A program made the position numbers and the translations under genes. DNA of 64,000 nucleotides from Tardiphaga alba (GTDB lineage Bacteria > Pseudomonadota > Alphaproteobacteria > Rhizobiales > Xanthobacteraceae), in contig NZ_CP036498.1 in NCBI RefSeq assembly GCF_018279705.1, forward strand, positions 1,939,001-2,003,000. Reading direction: 5' to 3'. Each line of letters opens with the position of its first letter. Positions within the stretch are counted from its first letter, which is position 1. Positions 51,501 through 60,650 of this stretch are shown piece after piece. The notes beneath the pieces were generated by a model. It made no database searches. It was given only the letters and a program-made list of their open reading frames with translations, and was not told the origin of the DNA.

Positions 51501-52178
51501 CTGCGTCAGATCGTGGAGACCGAGCTCGGGCGGGGCGCGTTCGCCGTGGCCTCGGCGCAGATCCCGTTCAGCATCAAGGATAGTCGGCTTCGCGTCGGCG
51601 CGACCTCGCTCGAAGCCGATGGCGCACAGGCGATCGTGTCCGGAGGTTATGACATCGTTGCCGAACAGGCCGACATTCGCGCCAACCTTTCCCGCCCCGC
51701 AGGCGGCGCGTCCAGCGCGCGGCCGGAAATCCAGCTGTTTCTGGTAGGGCCCCCCGACAGGCTGGACCGCACCGTGGATGTCGGGGCGTTGTCGTCTTGG
51801 CTAGCCGTGCGCGCCATCGACCGTGAAACGCGGCGGCTGGATCAGCTCGAGCGCGGGCCTGCTGCGTCGATCATCGTTGCACCGCCGGCGGATAGCGCGC
51901 CGTCGATCAACGACTTGACGACATCGTCCGCGCCGAACTTGCAGGATGTTCCGTTGCCTGGAAAAGATCCGCGTCGTGCGCCAGTGAAGCCTGTGGCCCC
52001 ACGGCCTCCAAGTGCCGCGGCAGCACCTTCCGTTTCAAGTCAGCAAATGGCGCCACTCCCGGCACCGATCGACGTCAAACCGGCTCCCGGCGCGGCGCGT
52101 GCACCACGCCCTCGGCCATCAGGTCCGCTCGTGCTGACACCGCCAACAGCTGCGCCTTCGGCACGACCGACATTCTGA
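48525..52178 (+). pseudogene. AsmA-family envelope protein gene broken by three -1 frameshifts
   Basis: Without the shifts this would encode about 1218 residues: an N-terminal membrane anchor (LLGLAIAFILALAAALVGPF), the AsmA opening FIDWNQFRPQFEAEATRIVG with GAPVRVSG, long beta-rich repeats, and a Pro/Ala-rich C-terminal tail (about 120 residues). AsmA-like proteins span the periplasm and move lipids to the outer membrane. The frame is broken near 49497-49502 (stop 49524-49526), near 49915-49918 (stop 49973-49975) and near 50551-50558 (stop 50581-50583). At each point the next frame continues the same protein if one base is restored, so the fragments are 48525-49526, 49523-49975, 49916-50583 and 50562-52178. 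Start is TTG 48525 with GAGGGG upstream. Recent decay and sequencing error are both possible. Confidence 0.85.
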
Positions 52179-52238
52179 CAGTCATATTCGAAGCATTCCC
52201 GGCCGACGGCCAAGAGAAACGCCGCCGGTGTGCCGAGA

Positions 52239-52502
52239 TCAGGTCGTCATCGTCGAGCTGCGATCCGATCCATGCTGCTGCGGAACAGCGCGGGTCCGGA
52301 AGTAATCGAGCACGAACAGCCGGATTGCAGAGGACAGGTTACCCTGCTGCCGGTTCGTATCAATCTCGCCGACCAGTTCCGAGAGCGTCATGTCGCGGAG
52401 ATTGGAAATCTCCTTCATGCCGTTCCAGAAAGCCTCTTCAAGGCTTACGCTGGTTTTGTGTCCAGCAACGACGATCGATCGTTTAACTACGGGCGACTTC
52501 AT
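52239..52502 (-). CDS. Ribbon-helix-helix domain protein (RHH_4)
   Basis: An 87-residue protein with one ribbon-helix-helix domain: VKRSIVVAGHKTSVSLEEAFWNGMKEIS (strand then helix; cited as RSIVVAGHKTSVSLEEAFW), NLRDMTLSELVGEIDT and SSAIRLFVLDYFR (second helix). This arrangement matches the PF13467-type RHH family common in alphaproteobacteria, where its DNA targets are unknown. It overlaps the preceding DUF4169 gene by four bases (ATGA) and lies downstream of fumC, an arrangement I believe is common in related genomes. It converges with the broken AsmA gene. Confidence 0.83.
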   Translation of the reverse strand: MKSPVVKRSIVVAGHKTSVSLEEAFWNGMKEISNLRDMTLSELVGEIDTNRQQGNLSSAIRLFVLDYFRTRAVPQQHGSDRSSTMTT

Positions 52503-52687
52503 GATGCGCTCTCGCTATCGATTTTGTGCTGGTCAAGCATGGTGTTCGCACGGGCAGTGCGTTGCTCCTGTGAAATGCGTTCGGATTTGGTGCGGCCAAA
52601 GCGGGCACGGTTTACGTCAGCCTGTCGAGCCGACTCTTCTCGTGTGGTGCGCTTCTTGAAGCGATTCAGATTGATCAGGTCACCCAC
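52499..52687 (-). CDS. DUF4169 family small protein (62 aa)
   Basis: A 62-residue highly charged protein: GDLINLNRFKKRTTREESAR, QADVNRARFGRTKSERIS, then QEQRTARANTMLDQHKIDSES. The INLNRFKK opening, ARFGRTKSER core and LDQHKID end are the DUF4169 pattern (typically INLRR...NRAKFGRTKAER...LDGHRL). It starts at GTG 52687, five bases after AGGAG; a longer upstream frame has no ribosome-binding site. It overlaps the RHH gene by four bases, so the two are coupled. Function unknown; the charge suggests nucleic-acid binding. Confidence 0.83.
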   Translation of the reverse strand: MGDLINLNRFKKRTTREESARQADVNRARFGRTKSERISQEQRTARANTMLDQHKIDSESAS

Positions 52688-52994
52688 GATCGCTCCTGTC
52701 GTTAAATGAAATGATGGAGCGAGACACCCGAGTAACACCATCAAGCACCGTTACGAGATGAAGGTTACTGAGGTTTCGAAATCCATCCAAAAATGCTCTC
52801 CGTCTCAATAACAATGCTTCGTAGTAAACAGACTCACTTACGAAACGTAATTCAATCACTCTAGTTGCTGCCTCTCGCCATGACACGGCAAAAAACCGTT
52901 GGCGGGAGGCAGGCATTCTAGCCATTTAGCCGATATGAATTATAACTATTTCGTCTTGGAGATATTCTCAACAAGCTGTGAGAAAAAATTTTGC
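52688..52994. other. Low-GC gap between fumC and DUF4169
   Basis: About 307 bases without a convincing gene. The stretch 52801-52860 has 22 G/C of 60, far below the surrounding genes. A frame at 52680-52925 on the minus strand has no family likeness and overlaps the DUF4169 start. No terminator or clear promoter was identified. Confidence 0.5.
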
Positions 52995-54410
52995 TCAGCC
53001 TGGGTGTATCATTTTGACCGGTTGAACGAGTTTGTCGAACTCCGCCGCGTCCACCAGACCCAAACGTATAGCTTCTTCCTTCAGTGTTGTTCCGTTGGCA
53101 TGCGCTTCTTTTGCGACCTTTGCTGCATTGTCGTAGCCGATCCTCGGCGCGAGAGCAGTGACGAGCATGAGCGATCGTTCCATGAGTTCGCGAATACGTT
53201 TCTCATCCGCTTTGATGCCATCGACGCAATGCTCAGTGAAGGATCGCGCAACGTCGGCGATTAATTGTATGGAATGCATCATACAATGTGCCATCACGGG
53301 CTTATACACGTTAAGCTCGAAGTGGCCCTGGCTTCCGGCAACCGTGATTGCAGTGTGGTTCCCAAATACCTGACAGCAAACCATCGTCATCGCTTCGCAT
53401 TGGGTCGGATTGACCTTGCCGGGCATGATCGAAGATCCAGGCTCGTTTTCCGGCAGAATGAGTTCGCCAAGTCCCGAGCGTGGTCCGGATCCGAGCAGTC
53501 GAATATCGTTTGCAATCTTAAATAGGCCTGTCGCGATAGAGTTTATCGCGCCGTGTGTGAAGACATAAGCGTCGTTGGACGCCAGTGCTTCGAACTTGTT
53601 CGGCGCGGTGATGAACGGCAGCTTTGTGATCTTCTCCACATTCTTAGCAAACAGCTTGGCAAATCCCGGCTTCGAATTGAGCCCCGTGCCGACTGCGGTG
53701 CCACCTTGTGCGAGTTGATGAAGTTCCTTCGTTGCACTGCGCAGGCGTGCGATGCCGCTCTCCACTTGCGATGCGTAGCCGGAGAATTCCTGGCCGAGCG
53801 TGAGAGGCGTCGCATCTTGCGTATGAGTCCGTCCGATCTTGACGATCTTGGCGAACGCTTTTTCCTTCTTGCGCAATGCGGCAAGTAGTTCACTCAGAGC
53901 GGGGATGAGGTCCTGCGTAATACCCTTGGCCGCTGCGATATGCATCGCGGTCGGAAACGAATCGTTGGACGACTGACTCATGTTCACATGGTCGTTCGGA
54001 TGCACCGGCTTCTTGGCGCCGCGTTCGCCACCGAGCAGCTCATTGGCGCGATTGGCGATCACCTCGTTCAGGTTCATATTGGTCTGCGTGCCGGAGCCGG
54101 TCTGCCAGACGACAAGCGGGAAGTGATCATCGAACTTTCCATCGATGACTTCGCGTGCGGCCTGCACGATGGCTTTCGCAAGCTTGGCCGGCAACAATCC
54201 AAGTTCGCGATTGGTCTCTGCTGCAGCGAGTTTCACGATCCCCAGTGCGTGCACGATCGGCATCGGCATGCGGTCCTGACCGATGCGGAAGTTCTGCCGC
54301 GACCGTTCCGTTTGAGCTCCCCAATAGCGATCAGCTGCAACTTCGATCGGGCCGAAACTGTCGGTTTCGGTACGCGTGGATGAAGCAGCGGTCTTCGACG
54401 ATTTGGCCAT
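52995..54410 (-). CDS. fumC: Class II fumarate hydratase FumC
   Basis: FumC interconverts fumarate and malate in the TCA cycle without an iron-sulphur cluster. From ATG 54410 it encodes 471 residues: [20 protein letters not shown] at the start, [40 protein letters not shown] (cited as [15 protein letters not shown]), [18 protein letters not shown], and the lyase signature [16 protein letters not shown]. The C-terminal end has [18 protein letters not shown]. All motifs are intact. GC in two sampled 60-base lines is 52-55%, lower than most of the window. Fifteen upstream codons are open but begin in a poor context. Confidence 0.97.
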   Translation of the reverse strand: MAKSSKTAASSTRTETDSFGPIEVAADRYWGAQTERSRQNFRIGQDRMPMPIVHALGIVKLAAAETNRELGLLPAKLAKAIVQAAREVIDGKFDDHFPLVVWQTGSGTQTNMNLNEVIANRANELLGGERGAKKPVHPNDHVNMSQSSNDSFPTAMHIAAAKGITQDLIPALSELLAALRKKEKAFAKIVKIGRTHTQDATPLTLGQEFSGYASQVESGIARLRSATKELHQLAQGGTAVGTGLNSKPGFAKLFAKNVEKITKLPFITAPNKFEALASNDAYVFTHGAINSIATGLFKIANDIRLLGSGPRSGLGELILPENEPGSSIMPGKVNPTQCEAMTMVCCQVFGNHTAITVAGSQGHFELNVYKPVMAHCMMHSIQLIADVARSFTEHCVDGIKADEKRIRELMERSLMLVTALAPRIGYDNAAKVAKEAHANGTTLKEEAIRLGLVDAAEFDKLVQPVKMIHPG

Positions 54411-54460
54411 GATGCAGTCCTTGCGTTGTGGCGCATCACGGGCGATGCGGCACAAAAGAA

Positions 54461-54486
54461 ATGGGGCCGCGTAAACGCGGCCCCAT
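54461..54486 (-). terminator. Intrinsic terminator of sspB
   Basis: ATGGGGCCGCG / CGCGGCCCCAT is a perfect 11-bp stem with a TAAA loop. On the minus strand it is followed by TTCTTTTGTG, a U-rich tail. It lies 20 bases beyond the sspB stop and upstream of fumC. Confidence 0.85.
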
Positions 54487-54506
54487 GACTGTACACGGAC
54501 TTGCGA

Positions 54507-55016
54507 TTATTTTTTTCGGAAGCGGTCTAAACGGACGACTTCCGCGCCTTCGCCGGTTTTGGGGGCTTCGTCTTCCGCCGAAGGCTGGGGAGGGGTGGGA
54601 GGCGCTGCCAGGCTTTGTGCCGGGGTGCTGGCGGGGCTCGCAGCAGGAGCCTCGGCGGCGGCATCGGTTTCGAAGCTGAGGCCAAACTGCACGGACGGAT
54701 CGTAGAAGCTTTTAATCGCGGCGAAGGGCACCGTCAGGCGTTCCGGAATCCCGTTGAACGACAGGCCCACTTCGAAGCGCTCCTCGGTGACGGTGAGATC
54801 CCAGAACTGGTGCTGCAGGATCACGGTCATTTCTTCGGGATACTGCGCCAGCAGGCGCGGCGACAGCTTCACGCCGTCAGCCGTGGAGATGAAGGTGATA
54901 AAGAAATGATGTTCGCCGGGCAGCCCATGCTCGGCGGCGTCGATCAGGACTTTGCGCAGCACGCCGCGGAGGGCGTCGCGCGCCAGCACATCGTATCGAA
55001 TATGATCGGTAGGCAT
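54507..55016 (-). CDS. sspB: SspB-family ClpXP adaptor
   Basis: An alphaproteobacterial-type SspB (169 residues from ATG 55016). SspB proteins deliver ssrA-tagged and other substrates to ClpXP. The conserved N-terminal domain (about 1-115) shows HIRYDVLARDALRGVLRKVL, FFITFISTADGVKLSPRLL and YPEEMTVILQHQFWDL; the rest is a flexible Ala/Pro/Glu-rich tail ending EVVRLDRFRKK, likely the ClpX-binding peptide. Thirty more codons are open upstream but unlike the family. It is followed by a strong terminator, then fumC. Confidence 0.88.
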   Translation of the reverse strand: MPTDHIRYDVLARDALRGVLRKVLIDAAEHGLPGEHHFFITFISTADGVKLSPRLLAQYPEEMTVILQHQFWDLTVTEERFEVGLSFNGIPERLTVPFAAIKSFYDPSVQFGLSFETDAAAEAPAASPASTPAQSLAAPPTPPQPSAEDEAPKTGEGAEVVRLDRFRKK

Positions 55017-55275
55017 CGGTCGGTCCCGTCGCTTTTCATTATAGAGGGTGCATCTGTCGTTGTGGCGAAGTTGAGGGCTGGTCGACGCCGGCCTATGGCT
55101 TGCCACATGTCCCGTGCCGCACTGCGGCGTGCCCGAGTCGGCAGGCGCACAAAGACCTGACCTCTATATAGGACTGCAGAGCGCCGCGATACAGACGGAA
55201 CACCGTTCATGTACCGGACCGGGGGAATCCGCATAAAATGGTTGGTCTGGGCCAGGGTTCAGCCTAAATCCGGGC

Positions 55276-55875
55276 ATGCCCGAGACGGACGTTCCACCCA
55301 TGGATGAGCGATTGGTGCCTGCAACCCGCTCGCCAGTGGGGCTAGGGACGCTGTTCCTGGCTTTCGCCAAGATGTCGCTGGCGGGGTTCGGCGGCGTTCT
55401 GGTCTGGGCGCGCCGGGCGATCGTTGAGCAACATCGCTGGATGACACCCGACGAGTTCAACGAGACCTTTGCGCTCTGCCATTTCCTGCCGGGGCCGAAC
55501 ATCGTCAATCTGTCGGTCGTGTTCGGGGCCCGCATTCGGGGGATTCCCGGCGCAATCGCCGCGTTTGCGGGGCTGCTCGGCCCGCCCGTGCTGATTGTCA
55601 CGCTCCTTGCCATTCTTTATGCGCGCTACGGCGATTTGGAATCGCTGCGCCGCACACTAGGTGGTGTCTCAAGCGTGGCGGTCGGACTGCTGTTCGCGGT
55701 GATCGCGCGGATGATGCTGCCGTTGCTGAAAAAGCGCGAACCGCTGAGCTTGCTGGTGTTGCTGGCTGTGTTCGTCGCAGTCGGCCTGATGCGCTGGCCA
55801 CTGCCGACCGTATTGTTGGTCTCCATTCCGGTCAGCATTCTGCTCACCGTCATCATCCGACGGAGGGCGGCTTGA
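55276..55875 (+). CDS. Chromate transporter ChrA, N-terminal-type half
   Basis: A 199-residue membrane protein of the CHR family (short-chain form). Motifs LFLAFAKMSLAGFGG, the cytoplasmic WMTPDEFNETFALCHFLPGPN with the PGP element, and GIPGAIAAFAGLLGPP are typical of CHR domains; about five or six membrane segments. Short-chain CHR proteins work as pairs of homologous halves, and the next gene is the partner. The usual assignment is chromate efflux, but many homologues have not been tested, and no chrB regulator is adjacent. Start codon ATG 55276. Confidence 0.88.
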   Translation: MPETDVPPMDERLVPATRSPVGLGTLFLAFAKMSLAGFGGVLVWARRAIVEQHRWMTPDEFNETFALCHFLPGPNIVNLSVVFGARIRGIPGAIAAFAGLLGPPVLIVTLLAILYARYGDLESLRRTLGGVSSVAVGLLFAVIARMMLPLLKKREPLSLLVLLAVFVAVGLMRWPLPTVLLVSIPVSILLTVIIRRRAA

Positions 55876-56408
55876 ACCAAACTGGTAGCAGCTCCCTTTG
55901 GACAGTGGCCTGGACATTCGGGGTGATGTCGCTGTTCGCCGTCGGCGGCGCCAATTCGGCGATCCCGGAGATTCACCGCATTGCGGTAGACGTCAATCAC
56001 TGGCTCACGGACAAGCAATTCGCAGACATATTTGCGATATCTCAACTCTCCCCGGGCCCTAACGTTTTGATCGTGACCCTGATTGGATATCAGGTCGCTG
56101 GTATTCTCGGCGCACTGGTTGCGACCTTGGCCATGTGTGGGCCAACTGCGGTTGTCGCCTATTATGTAAGCCGTTTGCTGGCGCGATCGACGCATGCGAC
56201 GTGGCCAGGAATTGTGCAGGCGGCACTTGTCCCATTATCCATTGGTCTAATGAGCGCGAGTGGCCTGATCGTGATGATATCAGCAGACACTTCTATAGCA
56301 GCGTATTCCGTCACCGCGGTTGCGGCCGTTCTGGCCTTTGCAACGCGGCTCAACCCGTTATGGTTGTTAGTTGCCGGCGGGTTACTTGGTTTCGCTGGCA
56401 TTCTCTGA
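55872..56408 (+). CDS. Chromate transporter ChrA, C-terminal-type half
   Basis: The second short-chain CHR protein, 178 residues. It begins with TTG 55872, overlapping the previous stop by four bases (TTGA). It shows the same domain pattern in variant form: GVMSLFAVGGANSAIPEIH, the loop WLTDKQFADIFAISQLSPGPN, and ILGALVATLAMCGPT, with about five membrane segments. Together the two halves should form the full transporter. GC in the sampled line 56221-56280 is 50%, lower than the first half, so its composition differs from the tct genes that follow. Confidence 0.87.
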   Translation: MNQTGSSSLWTVAWTFGVMSLFAVGGANSAIPEIHRIAVDVNHWLTDKQFADIFAISQLSPGPNVLIVTLIGYQVAGILGALVATLAMCGPTAVVAYYVSRLLARSTHATWPGIVQAALVPLSIGLMSASGLIVMISADTSIAAYSVTAVAAVLAFATRLNPLWLLVAGGLLGFAGIL

Positions 56409-56499
56409 TGAAAATGGCTAGGCAGACTGGACCACGGAGCCTGGGCGGGCTCTGAACGACGTTGAGCCGTTACAAGCTCATGACTAGAGGGACGTACCA

Positions 56500-57000
56500 A
56501 TGAGTGATGCGCCGAGCCACGCGCCGGAGAAATCTATCTTGCCGAGTTGGGTCAAGGGCCCGCAGGATTTCATCGGCGGTCTTGCCCTGGTGGCAATTGC
56601 TGCATTTGCGTTGTGGGCATCGAGTGATCTGCAAGGCATGCATGGCTTCTCGTTCGGCGCAGGTACCGCGCCGCGGATGTTCGGCATTCTGCTGCTCGGC
56701 CTTGGCGCTGCAGTGATGTGTGTCGGTATCTTCACCGAAGGTCCTGCACTGCAGAAGTTTCATTGGCGCGGACCGTTCTTTGTCATGCTCGCCATCCTGT
56801 CTTTCGCTTTCTGCATTCGTCCGATGGGCATGATCTTCTCGGCGATGTCGAGCTTCCTGATCGCAGCGATGGGCTCGACCGAAACGAAGTGGATCGAAAC
56901 CGCCATTGTCGGCGCATGTCTTACGACGTTCTGCGCCTTGCTGTTCCCGTACGCGCTGGGTCTGCCGCTGCAGATGTGGCCGACTTTCCTGATGCGCTAA
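56500..57000 (+). CDS. tctB: Tripartite tricarboxylate transporter, small membrane subunit TctB
   Basis: A 166-residue membrane protein with four hydrophobic segments (FIGGLALVAIAAFALWAS, FGILLLGLGAAVMCVGIF, FFVMLAILSFAFCIRPMG, and AIVGACLTTFCALLFPYALG). The FSFGAGTAPRMFG motif between the first two is typical of TctB. TctB pairs with the large subunit TctA, whose gene begins 13 bases downstream. An ATG at 56500 with AGAGGGA upstream is the start. Substrate cannot be told from this subunit. Confidence 0.9.
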   Translation: MSDAPSHAPEKSILPSWVKGPQDFIGGLALVAIAAFALWASSDLQGMHGFSFGAGTAPRMFGILLLGLGAAVMCVGIFTEGPALQKFHWRGPFFVMLAILSFAFCIRPMGMIFSAMSSFLIAAMGSTETKWIETAIVGACLTTFCALLFPYALGLPLQMWPTFLMR

Positions 57001-57013
57001 GGACGAGGGCGTT

Positions 57014-58579
57014 ATGGGCGATCTTTTTTCCAATCTCGGTCTCGGATTCGCGACTGTCTTCCAATTCGTGCAGTGGGCACCATCGTGGCTAGGCGGGGTA
57101 AGCATTCCGCTGCCGATGAACATCCTGCTCTGTCTGGTCGGCGCACTGGTCGGCACGCTGGTCGGCGTGTTGCCGGGCATCGGCACCATCGCCACCGTGG
57201 CGATGCTGCTGCCGATCACCTTCGGCCTGCCGCCGGTCGGCGCACTGATCATGCTCGCCGGCATCTATTACGGCGCGCAGTATGGTGGCTCGACCACGTC
57301 GATCCTTGTCAACATTCCCGGTGAAGCCGGCTCGGTCGTCACCGCGCTCGACGGTTTCCAGATGGCCAAGCAGGGCCGCGCCGGTCCGGCACTCGCCATC
57401 GCCGCCATCGGTTCGTTCTTCGCGGGCTGCGTCGCCACCGTTCTGATCGCCGTGCTCGGTGCTCCGCTCACCAAGCTCGCGCTCGCTTTCGGTCCGGCAG
57501 AATACTTCTCGCTGATGGTGCTCGGCTTGATCTTCGCCGTCGTGCTCGCCAAGGGGTCGGTGCTGAAGGCGATCGCGATGATCGTGTTCGGCCTGTTGCT
57601 CTCCATGGTCGGTTCCGACATCGAGACCGGTGCGTCGCGCATGTCGTTCAACATTCCCGAACTCGCTGACGGCCTCGGCTTCGCCACCGTCGCGATGGGT
57701 CTGTTCGGCTTCGCCGAAATCATCCGCAACCTCGATGCCGGCAGCGAAGAAGATCGTCAGCTGGTGCAGTCGAAGGTCACCGGCCTGATGCCGACCAAGG
57801 AAGACCTTATTGCATCGACGCCGCCGATCCTGCGCGGCACGGTGCTGGGCTCGATCCTCGGCATTCTGCCAGGCGGCGGCGCGGTCATCGCGTCCTTCGC
57901 GGCCTACACCCTCGAAAAGAAGCTCTCGAAGAACCCGAAGAAGTTCGGCCGTGGTGCAATCGAAGGCGTTGCGGCGCCGGAGAGTGCCAACAACGCGGCT
58001 GCACAGACTTCGTTCATCCCGCTGCTCACCCTCGGCATTCCGCCGAATGCGGTGATGGCGCTGATGGTCGGCGCGATGACCATTCACGGTATCGTTCCGG
58101 GTCCGCAGGTGATGCAGAAGCAGCCCGATCTCGTCTGGGGCATGATCGCCTCCATGTGGGTCGGCAACCTGATGCTGCTCGTCATCAACCTGCCGATGGT
58201 CGGCATCTGGGTGCGTCTGCTCCGCGTGCCGTATCGCCTGATGTTCCCGTCGATCGTCGTGTTCTGCTCGATCGGCATCTATTCGGTGAACAACGCCCCG
58301 ATGGACGTCGTGCTTGCGGGCATCTTCGGTCTGATCGGCTACTGGCTGATCAAGCACGACTTCGAACCGGCGCCGCTGCTGCTCGGCATGGTGCTTGGTC
58401 CGCTGATGGAAGAGAACCTGCGTCGTGCGCTCCTGATCTCGCGCGGCGATGCCACGGTGTTCTTCACCCGTCCGCTGTCGGCCACCTTGATGGCGATCTC
58501 GGCCTTCCTGCTGCTTCTCGCCGTGCTTCCTGCACTGCGAAAGAAACGCGACGAGGTCTTCGTCGAATCCGAGAGTTAG
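57014..58579 (+). CDS. tctA: Tripartite tricarboxylate transporter, large membrane subunit TctA
   Basis: A 521-residue integral membrane protein with about twelve segments. Family motifs: [20 protein letters not shown] (cited as [17 protein letters not shown]), [20 protein letters not shown], and the internal repeat [20 protein letters not shown] with [33 protein letters not shown]. It transports tri/dicarboxylates with TctB, using the binding protein TctC. Its length is normal. A hairpin with a T-rich tail follows the gene before tctC. Confidence 0.96.
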   Translation: MGDLFSNLGLGFATVFQFVQWAPSWLGGVSIPLPMNILLCLVGALVGTLVGVLPGIGTIATVAMLLPITFGLPPVGALIMLAGIYYGAQYGGSTTSILVNIPGEAGSVVTALDGFQMAKQGRAGPALAIAAIGSFFAGCVATVLIAVLGAPLTKLALAFGPAEYFSLMVLGLIFAVVLAKGSVLKAIAMIVFGLLLSMVGSDIETGASRMSFNIPELADGLGFATVAMGLFGFAEIIRNLDAGSEEDRQLVQSKVTGLMPTKEDLIASTPPILRGTVLGSILGILPGGGAVIASFAAYTLEKKLSKNPKKFGRGAIEGVAAPESANNAAAQTSFIPLLTLGIPPNAVMALMVGAMTIHGIVPGPQVMQKQPDLVWGMIASMWVGNLMLLVINLPMVGIWVRLLRVPYRLMFPSIVVFCSIGIYSVNNAPMDVVLAGIFGLIGYWLIKHDFEPAPLLLGMVLGPLMEENLRRALLISRGDATVFFTRPLSATLMAISAFLLLLAVLPALRKKRDEVFVESES

Positions 58580-58610
58580 CAGGCTCGTCAATTACTGCGT
58601 CACTCCGCCG

Positions 58611-58648
58611 CGGCCCGAAGTCGAATGGACTTCGGGCCGTTGCTTCTA
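58611..58648 (+). terminator. Hairpin between tctA and tctC
   Basis: CGGCCCGAAGTC and GACTTCGGGCCG form a perfect 12-bp stem (58611-58622 with 58628-58639), loop GAATG, followed by TTGCTTCTATT. Terminator-like, lying 31 bases after tctA and 59 before tctC; it could attenuate readthrough into tctC or protect the tctBA mRNA. Confidence 0.7.
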
Positions 58649-58706
58649 TTCAGTCCCGCGCAATACGTCATATCGGCGCGCAAATTTTGATCTGGGAGGC
58701 ACTCTT

Positions 58707-59690
58707 ATGAAGTCATTTAACCGCATGCTTGCGATCGGTGGCCTGGCGGCGCTCGCCGGTCTCGGCGCTGTTTCGACCAAGGCGCAGGCACAGGAATATC
58801 CGACCCGCCCGATCACCATGATCGTGCCTTTCGCCGCAGGTGGCCCGACCGACGTGATCGCGCGCATCGTGGCGTCCGACATGTCGAAGACGCTGGGCCA
58901 GCAGATCATCATCGAGAACGTTGTCGGCGCCGGCGGTACCACGGGCGCGACCCGCGCTGCCAAGGCCGCCAATGACGGCTACACCATCATCACTGGTCAC
59001 ATGGGCACCCATGCCGCCGCGGTGCCGCTGTATCCGAAGCTCGCTTATCATCCGGAGAAGGACTTCGAGCCCGTCGCGCTGCTGGCCGGCACGCCGATCC
59101 TCATCCTGTCAAAGAAGGATTTTGCGCCGAAGGACCTCAAGGAATTCGTCACCTATGTGAAGGCGAATAACGAGAAGCTGAACATGGCCCATGCCGGCGT
59201 CGGCTCGGTGTCCTACTCGTCGTGCGAACTGCTGTCGTCGGTGCTCGACATCAAGCCGATCGGCGTGCCGTTCAACGGCACCGGCCCCGCGATGAACGCG
59301 CTGGTCGGTGGCCAGGTCGATTACATGTGCGACCAGATCGTCAATGCCGTTCCGCAGATCAAGGGCGGCACCATCAAGGCCTATGCGATCGCAACGCCTG
59401 AGCGCAATCCGTCGCTGCCGGACGTCCCGACGACGAAGGAAGCCGGCCTCGAGAAGTATCAGGCCTCGGCCTGGAATGCGATCTTCGCACCCAAGGGCAC
59501 GCCTGCTGCGATCACCGCCAAGCTGAATGCCGCCGCGGCGAAGGCGCTGGACGACGAGAACGTGAAGAAGCGCCTCCTCGACCTCGGCTCGGACATTCCG
59601 AAGCCGGAAGCCCGCACCCAGGCTTCCCTCGGCACCCTGGTGAAGGACGAAGTCGCCAAATGGTCGGCCGTTCTGAAGCCCGCCCAGTAA
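58707..59690 (+). CDS. tctC: Tripartite tricarboxylate transporter substrate-binding protein TctC
   Basis: A 327-residue periplasmic binding protein with a signal peptide (about 1-28, MLAIGGLAALAGLGAVS then AQAQ). The mature part has the Bug/TctC pattern: YPTRPITMIVPFAAGGPTDV, GAGGTTGATRAAKAANDGYT, and KPIGVPFNGTGPAMNALVGG, then DYMCDQI. This family binds carboxylates; the ligand is not predictable here. It comes last in the set (tctB-tctA-tctC) behind a hairpin, while tctC often comes first in other loci. AGGAG upstream of ATG 58707 is a strong ribosome-binding site. Confidence 0.94.
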   Translation: MKSFNRMLAIGGLAALAGLGAVSTKAQAQEYPTRPITMIVPFAAGGPTDVIARIVASDMSKTLGQQIIIENVVGAGGTTGATRAAKAANDGYTIITGHMGTHAAAVPLYPKLAYHPEKDFEPVALLAGTPILILSKKDFAPKDLKEFVTYVKANNEKLNMAHAGVGSVSYSSCELLSSVLDIKPIGVPFNGTGPAMNALVGGQVDYMCDQIVNAVPQIKGGTIKAYAIATPERNPSLPDVPTTKEAGLEKYQASAWNAIFAPKGTPAAITAKLNAAAAKALDDENVKKRLLDLGSDIPKPEARTQASLGTLVKDEVAKWSAVLKPAQ

Positions 59691-59718
59691 GCGGGAACCG
59701 TCTAACGGTTTGATTTCA

Positions 59719-59750
59719 GAGCCGGATCCTTCGCGGATCCGGCTCTTGTC
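59719..59750 (+). terminator. Intrinsic terminator of tctC
   Basis: GAGCCGGATCC and GGATCCGGCTC form a perfect 11-bp stem (59719-59729 with 59735-59745), loop TTCGC, then TTGTCGTTT. It lies 28 bases after the tctC stop. Confidence 0.85.
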
Positions 59751-59855
59751 GTTTGCGGGCAAGGGCCTAGATTTCCGGGTATAATCCGGGAATCGCCATG
59801 TCCGGCCGCCGGCTGGAGCGATAAGTTCGTCGGCTCACAGCCCGCAAGATCGACC

Positions 59856-60650
59856 ATGAACCAGTATCACGACCTGCTCGAACGCATCCTCAGCGACGGT
59901 GTGGAGAAACACGACCGTACCGGCACCGGCACGCTGTCCGTGTTCGGCCACCAGATGCGCTTCAAGCTCAACGACGGTTTTCCCGTCCTGACCACCAAGA
60001 AGCTGTCGCTGAAGGCGATCATTCACGAACTGCTCTGGTTCCTCGCGGGCGACACCAATATCAAATATCTCAAGGACCACGGCGTCTCGATCTGGGACGA
60101 ATGGGCTGACGCCAATGGCGACCTCGGGCCCGTCTATGGCTCGCAGTGGCGCTCCTGGCCGGCGCCCGATGGCCGCAGCATCGATCAGATCGCTGATGTC
60201 GTCGATATGATCAGGCGCAATCCGGATTCGCGCCGGCTGATCGTCTCCGCGTGGAATCCCGCCGAGATCGGGAAGATGGCGCTGCCGCCGTGCCATTGTC
60301 TGTTCCAGTTCTATGTCGCCAACGGAAAGCTGTCGTGCCAGCTCTACCAGCGCTCGGCGGACGTGTTTCTGGGCGTGCCCTTCAACATCGCATCCTACTC
60401 ACTATTGACGATGATGATCGCGCAGGTCACCGGCCTCAAGCCCGGCGATTTCGTGCATACGCTCGGCGACGCGCATCTCTATTCCAATCACCTCGACCAA
60501 GCGCGCCTGCAGCTCACGCGCGAAACGCGAAAACTGCCGGTAATGAAGGTCAATCCGGATGTGAAGGACATCTTCGCCTTCCGCTACGAAGACTTCGCAC
60601 TCGAAGGCTACGACCCGCATCCGCACATCAAGGCCGAGGTCGCGGTGTGA
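59856..60650 (+). CDS. thyA: Thymidylate synthase ThyA
   Basis: ThyA methylates dUMP to dTMP with methylenetetrahydrofolate. The 264-residue protein matches the classical family throughout: [38 protein letters not shown] (cited as [14 protein letters not shown]), GPVYGSQWR, the nucleophile C146 in [28 protein letters not shown] and [11 protein letters not shown]. The stop overlaps folA (GTGA), and DHFR regenerates the folate ThyA oxidises, so the coupling makes functional sense. No fdxA/thyX is present in this window. Confidence 0.98.
   Translation: MNQYHDLLERILSDGVEKHDRTGTGTLSVFGHQMRFKLNDGFPVLTTKKLSLKAIIHELLWFLAGDTNIKYLKDHGVSIWDEWADANGDLGPVYGSQWRSWPAPDGRSIDQIADVVDMIRRNPDSRRLIVSAWNPAEIGKMALPPCHCLFQFYVANGKLSCQLYQRSADVFLGVPFNIASYSLLTMMIAQVTGLKPGDFVHTLGDAHLYSNHLDQARLQLTRETRKLPVMKVNPDVKDIFAFRYEDFALEGYDPHPHIKAEVAV

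Noticed and set aside
52680..52925. 81-codon minus-strand frame upstream of DUF4169
   Set aside because: It overlaps the DUF4169 start with its ribosome-binding site, sits in AT-rich DNA and has no recognisable domain.
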